DNA of 64,000 nucleotides from SB21 sp964415295 (GTDB lineage Bacteria; CLD3; SB21), in contig CAYPYN010000002.1 in NCBI GenBank assembly GCA_964415295.1, forward strand, positions 434,001-498,000, read 5' to 3'. Positions 60,478-64,000 of the stretch are shown here, in pieces. How positions within the stretch are numbered: position 1 is the stretch's first letter; each line of letters begins with the position of its first letter. The notes under the pieces are model-generated. The model was not told where the DNA came from and did not search any database. It saw nothing but the letters and a program-made list of their open reading frames with translations. Both the position numbers and the translations under genes were made by a program.

Positions 60478-62871
60478 TTATTCGTATTTCAATGAATCGA
60501 CCGGATTTGTATTAGCGGCTCTTATGGCGCGGTGGCTGATCGTCAATAAGGTGAGAAATACCATCGCGCCCAGTGCCGCCACGAAAGGTTCCACTCCAAC
60601 GGATACTCGGTAAGCGAATCCTTCCAGCCAGCGAACTATCAAAGCGTACGTTCCGGGCACCGCCAATAGCGTCGCAATCGCGGCCATGCCGACGAACTCT
60701 TTGGCAAACATCAGAAGGATAGAGCCCGTGGAAGCGCCCAGGATCTTACGGATGCCGATCTCCTTCGTTCTTTTCTCCGCCACCGCCGCTATGAGACCAA
60801 ACAGCCCGAGGCATCCGATGCCGATAGACAATAATGCGAAAATGGTCGTAACCTCCGACAACTGACTCTCAAAACGATAGACATTGTCCAGGCGGGTATC
60901 GAGAAATGAATAGTCCATCGGCTTTTCTTGATCCATGCTGTTCCACACTTTTTCAATGGCCGCCATGGTTTCCAACGAATGTCCGGCGCTGAGGCGAACC
61001 GTAATATAAGGCATGGCAAAGCTGTACAGTCCGATGACCACGGGCTCGATCGGCTGATGCAAACTCGCATAGTGGAAATCTTTGACGACACCAACGATAG
61101 GACCGCGCACCGGGCCGCTGTCCCCGCTGGTGATGATGCGGCCGATCGGATGCTCGAGTCCGTACGCGCGAACGGCGGATTCATTCACGATATAAGCTCC
61201 CGTAGAATCGGAAATGTAGGCTTCGGAAAAATCGCGTCCTTCAACCAATTCAAGACCATAGGTTTTTAAATAATCATGCCCGACAAAAATATGCTGCACC
61301 GCCCGGACTTTATCTTCGGATACGGCGTCGAAATAAATGGACCGGATCCGGTAACCTTCTCCGGCAACCGAAGAATGGCGCGTGACCGATGCCACACCCG
61401 GGATCCGTTCCGTCAGATATTTGAAGCGTTTATAGTTATTGTTAAGCGCCACGTTACTCCCTAACGCCCGAATGAGAACCGTCTGTTCTTTATCGAAACC
61501 GAGTGTCTTCGTTTGAACAAATTCCACCTGGCTGTGAATGACCCACACCGCACTGATGAGGCCGGCTGTGACCGCCAATTGGATCACGACCAGGATCTGC
61601 CGGAGACTGAATGCGGCCCTAAACGCTTTCGTTCGCAGATTTCTTACCGGTGAAAATCCCGACAACACCAAGGCCGGATAGAATCCCGCTCCGATCCCAA
61701 CGGCAATGACCAATCCGATGCCAAAAACAAAAAACACGGGGTCGCTGTAGCTCAGGCTCAAATGCAGGTTTGTACCGTAATTGAGCGCCACGACAAGCAG
61801 TTCGGCCAGTCCTAAACCGATCATGAATGCGAACGTGCTTTGAGCCATGGACTCGACGAGGAATTGAACAACGAGGTTCCTGCGTCCGGCGCCAAGAACT
61901 TTCCGCACACCCACTTCTTTGGATCGCCGCTCGGACTGCGCCGTAGATAAGTTCACGTAGTTAATGCCCGCCACGATCAGCACCAACAGACCTATGACGG
62001 AAAAAGTGTAAACATAAAAAGCGTCACTGTTGGGACGGAACTCGCTGTCGGTGGCTGAATACAAGTGTATATCACGGACCGGCTGCAACTCCATGCGCGA
62101 GCCTTTGCGTGTCTCCGGGAAGAACCGGCTAACCAATGAAGCCAGCTGCTCGTTCCCATGCTGCGTCGTTCCCGTCTCTTTGAGACGGAGATAGGTCCAG
62201 AACTGATAGTTGAACCAGCTCACAACGAATTCTGAGTTACCGTTGAATTTTCTGAAGTCCTCGAAATACGCCAGCGCCTGGAAAGTGAAATGCGAATTCT
62301 CAGGATAATTCTCCGCGATTCCGGTTATCTTGTAATCGACATAGTTCGTATTGATCCTCACACGAACCGTCTGCCCGATCGCCGATTGGCCTTCGAAGAG
62401 TTTCGAAGCCATGTTTTCTGTGATCACCAGTGAATTTGGAGCCGAAAGGGCTTGCCTTGCATCGCCTTGAACGAGAGTCACGGACAACAGATCCAGCACA
62501 TCCGGTTCCGTAAAGATCAGATTCGGCTCGCCGATGATCTTTTCTCCGGCCAGGATGACGGCGTCCTGGTTGAACCGGAACATTCTTCCGACTTTTTCAA
62601 TCTCCGGAAATTCCGCTTTCATGATATCGGCCACACCGTAAGAGACCGTCGCGCTTGGTTGAGGCGAACCAGCCGAATTTCGATGCAGCAGAACACGGTA
62701 CAACCGATCCCCATCACTCAAAAAATTATCGTACGATAATTCGCGACGCACATAAAGGGCGATCACAATAAAACATGCCAGCCCCATGCCCAACCCGATC
62801 ATATTCAGAAGCGCATACGCCTTTTGGCGAACGATCGTCCGGATAGCAACGGTGATGTAGTTTTTGAACAT
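60478..62871 (-). CDS. Duplicated FtsX/MacB-type ABC permease, array copy 7
   Basis: 797 residues, AAGGG before ATG. First FtsX motif RRSKEVGVRKVLGAGRRNL near 315, second KRTKEIGIRKILGASTGSI near 710; ends NTNPVDSLKYE. The hinge reads KTLGFDKEQTVLI. Gap of 29 bases to copy 8 and 25 to copy 6. Confidence 0.92.
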   Translation of the reverse strand: MFKNYITVAIRTIVRQKAYALLNMIGLGMGLACFIVIALYVRRELSYDNFLSDGDRLYRVLLHRNSAGSPQPSATVSYGVADIMKAEFPEIEKVGRMFRFNQDAVILAGEKIIGEPNLIFTEPDVLDLLSVTLVQGDARQALSAPNSLVITENMASKLFEGQSAIGQTVRVRINTNYVDYKITGIAENYPENSHFTFQALAYFEDFRKFNGNSEFVVSWFNYQFWTYLRLKETGTTQHGNEQLASLVSRFFPETRKGSRMELQPVRDIHLYSATDSEFRPNSDAFYVYTFSVIGLLVLIVAGINYVNLSTAQSERRSKEVGVRKVLGAGRRNLVVQFLVESMAQSTFAFMIGLGLAELLVVALNYGTNLHLSLSYSDPVFFVFGIGLVIAVGIGAGFYPALVLSGFSPVRNLRTKAFRAAFSLRQILVVIQLAVTAGLISAVWVIHSQVEFVQTKTLGFDKEQTVLIRALGSNVALNNNYKRFKYLTERIPGVASVTRHSSVAGEGYRIRSIYFDAVSEDKVRAVQHIFVGHDYLKTYGLELVEGRDFSEAYISDSTGAYIVNESAVRAYGLEHPIGRIITSGDSGPVRGPIVGVVKDFHYASLHQPIEPVVIGLYSFAMPYITVRLSAGHSLETMAAIEKVWNSMDQEKPMDYSFLDTRLDNVYRFESQLSEVTTIFALLSIGIGCLGLFGLIAAVAEKRTKEIGIRKILGASTGSILLMFAKEFVGMAAIATLLAVPGTYALIVRWLEGFAYRVSVGVEPFVAALGAMVFLTLLTISHRAIRAANTNPVDSLKYE

Positions 62872-62900
62872 AGGAACCCTTTAGTTAATTGGTATGTTTA

Positions 62901-63998
62901 TCATTCATACTTCAGCGCTTCCACCGGATTAGCGGTAGCCGCTTTGATCGCTTGTAAGCTTACGGTAAATAGCGCAATTGTGATCGTAGCCAGTCCGGAA
63001 ATGGCAAACATCCACCATTGGATATCGGTCCGATAGACGAAACCATTTAACCATTGAGCCATAACGATCCAGGCTATTGGCAGGGAGATCAATAATGCGA
63101 TCAAAACCAGTTTTATGAATTGCTCTGAAATCAGAACGGCGATGTCCATCACGGTTGCTCCTATCACTTTTCTTATGCCGATTTCTTTTGTACGTTGCTG
63201 AATGGCAAAAGCACATAAACCAAACAAGCCCAGTGAAGCCATCCATACGGCGGCGGCGGCAAAGATATCGACCACTTTTCCTAACTTTATTTCGGAATTG
63301 TAAAGAAGATCATAATCTTCATCCAAAAAGCGATACTCGAAGGGACGATACGGTACAAGGCTTTTCCATTTCGACTCTAAGAAAGAGAGAGTTTCTTGCA
63401 TATTTCTTCCGGAAAGTTTCACCAGCAGGATTCCGCCCCATCGCTCATTGAAAAGAACCAGCGGTTTGATGGGGTTGTGCAGGGAGGAGAAATGAAAATC
63501 TTTCACGACGGCCTTTACCATACCCGGTCGATGCTCACCTAAAAACATCTTCTTCCCTACGGCATCGACGGGATCCCAACCCAGGGCTTTGGCTGCAGAC
63601 TCGTTGATAATGTAATGGTATATCTTCTTCTCCTGCGATTCATTCATGGCATCTTTCACATCCTGGGCTGTAAAATCCGTACCGGTCAGGATCTGCGCGC
63701 CGATCGTTTTTATGAAATCTTCGTCGACAACATTGGCGTTCACGGTTATTCCGCTTTTCTCGGCCATTTCCGCCGATCGCATGCTGTATCCGCTAACTAT
63801 GTTGACGGGTTTGTTACTGACCTTGGACAGAGATATTACATCAGGGTTTGTTTTAAACTCCGATTTAATGGTGTTGAGCTGATCCATCATTTTCTGATCC
63901 AACGGCAAGACCAGCATGTGCTCCTTTTCGAAACCGAGTTTTTTGTTTTGTATATACTGAAGCTGACCGCGAATAACGAACGTGGATACGACGAGAAA
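62901..63998 (-). CDS. Duplicated FtsX/MacB-type ABC permease, array copy 8, cut by window edge
   Basis: The C-terminal 365 residues only; the frame is open to the end of the window. It begins inside the hinge (LGFEKEHMLVLP), continues through the second periplasmic domain and the last FtsX domain with QRTKEIGIRKVIGATVMDI, and ends TANPVEALKYE. More copies may follow upstream. Shorter starts inside this frame are not real starts. Confidence 0.9.
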   Translation of the reverse strand, partial: FLVVSTFVIRGQLQYIQNKKLGFEKEHMLVLPLDQKMMDQLNTIKSEFKTNPDVISLSKVSNKPVNIVSGYSMRSAEMAEKSGITVNANVVDEDFIKTIGAQILTGTDFTAQDVKDAMNESQEKKIYHYIINESAAKALGWDPVDAVGKKMFLGEHRPGMVKAVVKDFHFSSLHNPIKPLVLFNERWGGILLVKLSGRNMQETLSFLESKWKSLVPYRPFEYRFLDEDYDLLYNSEIKLGKVVDIFAAAAVWMASLGLFGLCAFAIQQRTKEIGIRKVIGATVMDIAVLISEQFIKLVLIALLISLPIAWIVMAQWLNGFVYRTDIQWWMFAISGLATITIALFTVSLQAIKAATANPVEALKYE

Positions 63999-64000
63999 CG

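Larger units (their letters stand above)
45500..63998 (-). repeat. Tandem array of eight paralogous permease genes
   Basis: Eight co-oriented genes of 785-801 codons (the last truncated), gaps of 23-112 bases, all with the same two-half FtsX/MacB architecture and the same C-terminal NPVxxL[KR]YE. Only the NTF2-like gene interrupts them. The DNA ends of each gene (GCCGCTTTGA...) are visibly similar, which suggests repeated duplication and possible recombination between copies. Confidence 0.85.

Overview
The window looks like chromosomal DNA of an uncultured or little-studied Gram-negative bacterium, probably in the Bacteroidota/FCB superphylum (for example Ignavibacteria-, Kapabacteria- or KSB1-like). 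The basis is: many lipoproteins and outer-membrane barrels, large FtsX/MacB-type permease paralogs in tandem, BatD-like and DUF58 proteins, and promoters of the form TTGnnn-17 nt-TAnnTT(T)G that resemble the Bacteroidota -7 motif TAnnTTTG. Unlike typical Bacteroidia, most genes also have good AGGAGG-type ribosome binding sites. The phylum assignment is an inference; no rRNA is present.

Layout. 1-4.5 kb: end of a [NiFe]-hydrogenase large subunit, its membrane cytochrome b and, after two unrelated genes, its maturation protease. 4.6-9.6 kb: NAD kinase, a BatD-like protein, a DUF2914 membrane protein, ribosomal proteins L21/L27 and malate dehydrogenase. 9.7-23.2 kb: a MacA/MacB-like pair without its ATPase, a patatin-barrel protein, a PhoD-like phosphatase, a thioredoxin-like protein, aldehyde dehydrogenase, a SurA-like chaperone and a DUF58 protein. 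23.3-34.1 kb: a minus-strand envelope region with eight lipoproteins (three of them paralogs), one of which is a serpin, and a histidine kinase/sigma-54 regulator operon that runs into a secreted coiled-coil protein and an outer-membrane barrel. 34.4-38.2 kb: a double M16 peptidase and a two-domain SnoaL-like protein.

The most striking region is 38.28-43.36 kb, a methionine operon (metY, metX, an SDR gene, aspartate kinase). Its 5' leader carries two transcription-termination devices in series. The first is a 31-codon reading frame with a run of Met and Cys codons, followed by a terminator and a perfectly placed antiterminator segment, i.e. the architecture of ribosome-mediated attenuation. 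The second is a SAM-I riboswitch with its own terminator. Together they would make expression depend both on Met (perhaps Cys) tRNA charging and on SAM.

43.4-64 kb holds a minus-strand array of eight paralogous ~790-residue ABC permeases (the last cut by the window edge), with an NTF2-like gene inside it and a DUF4097 protein, a small unknown protein and one MacB/LolD-type ATPase at its downstream end. The convergent metabolic operon and this array meet with zero bases between their stop codons.
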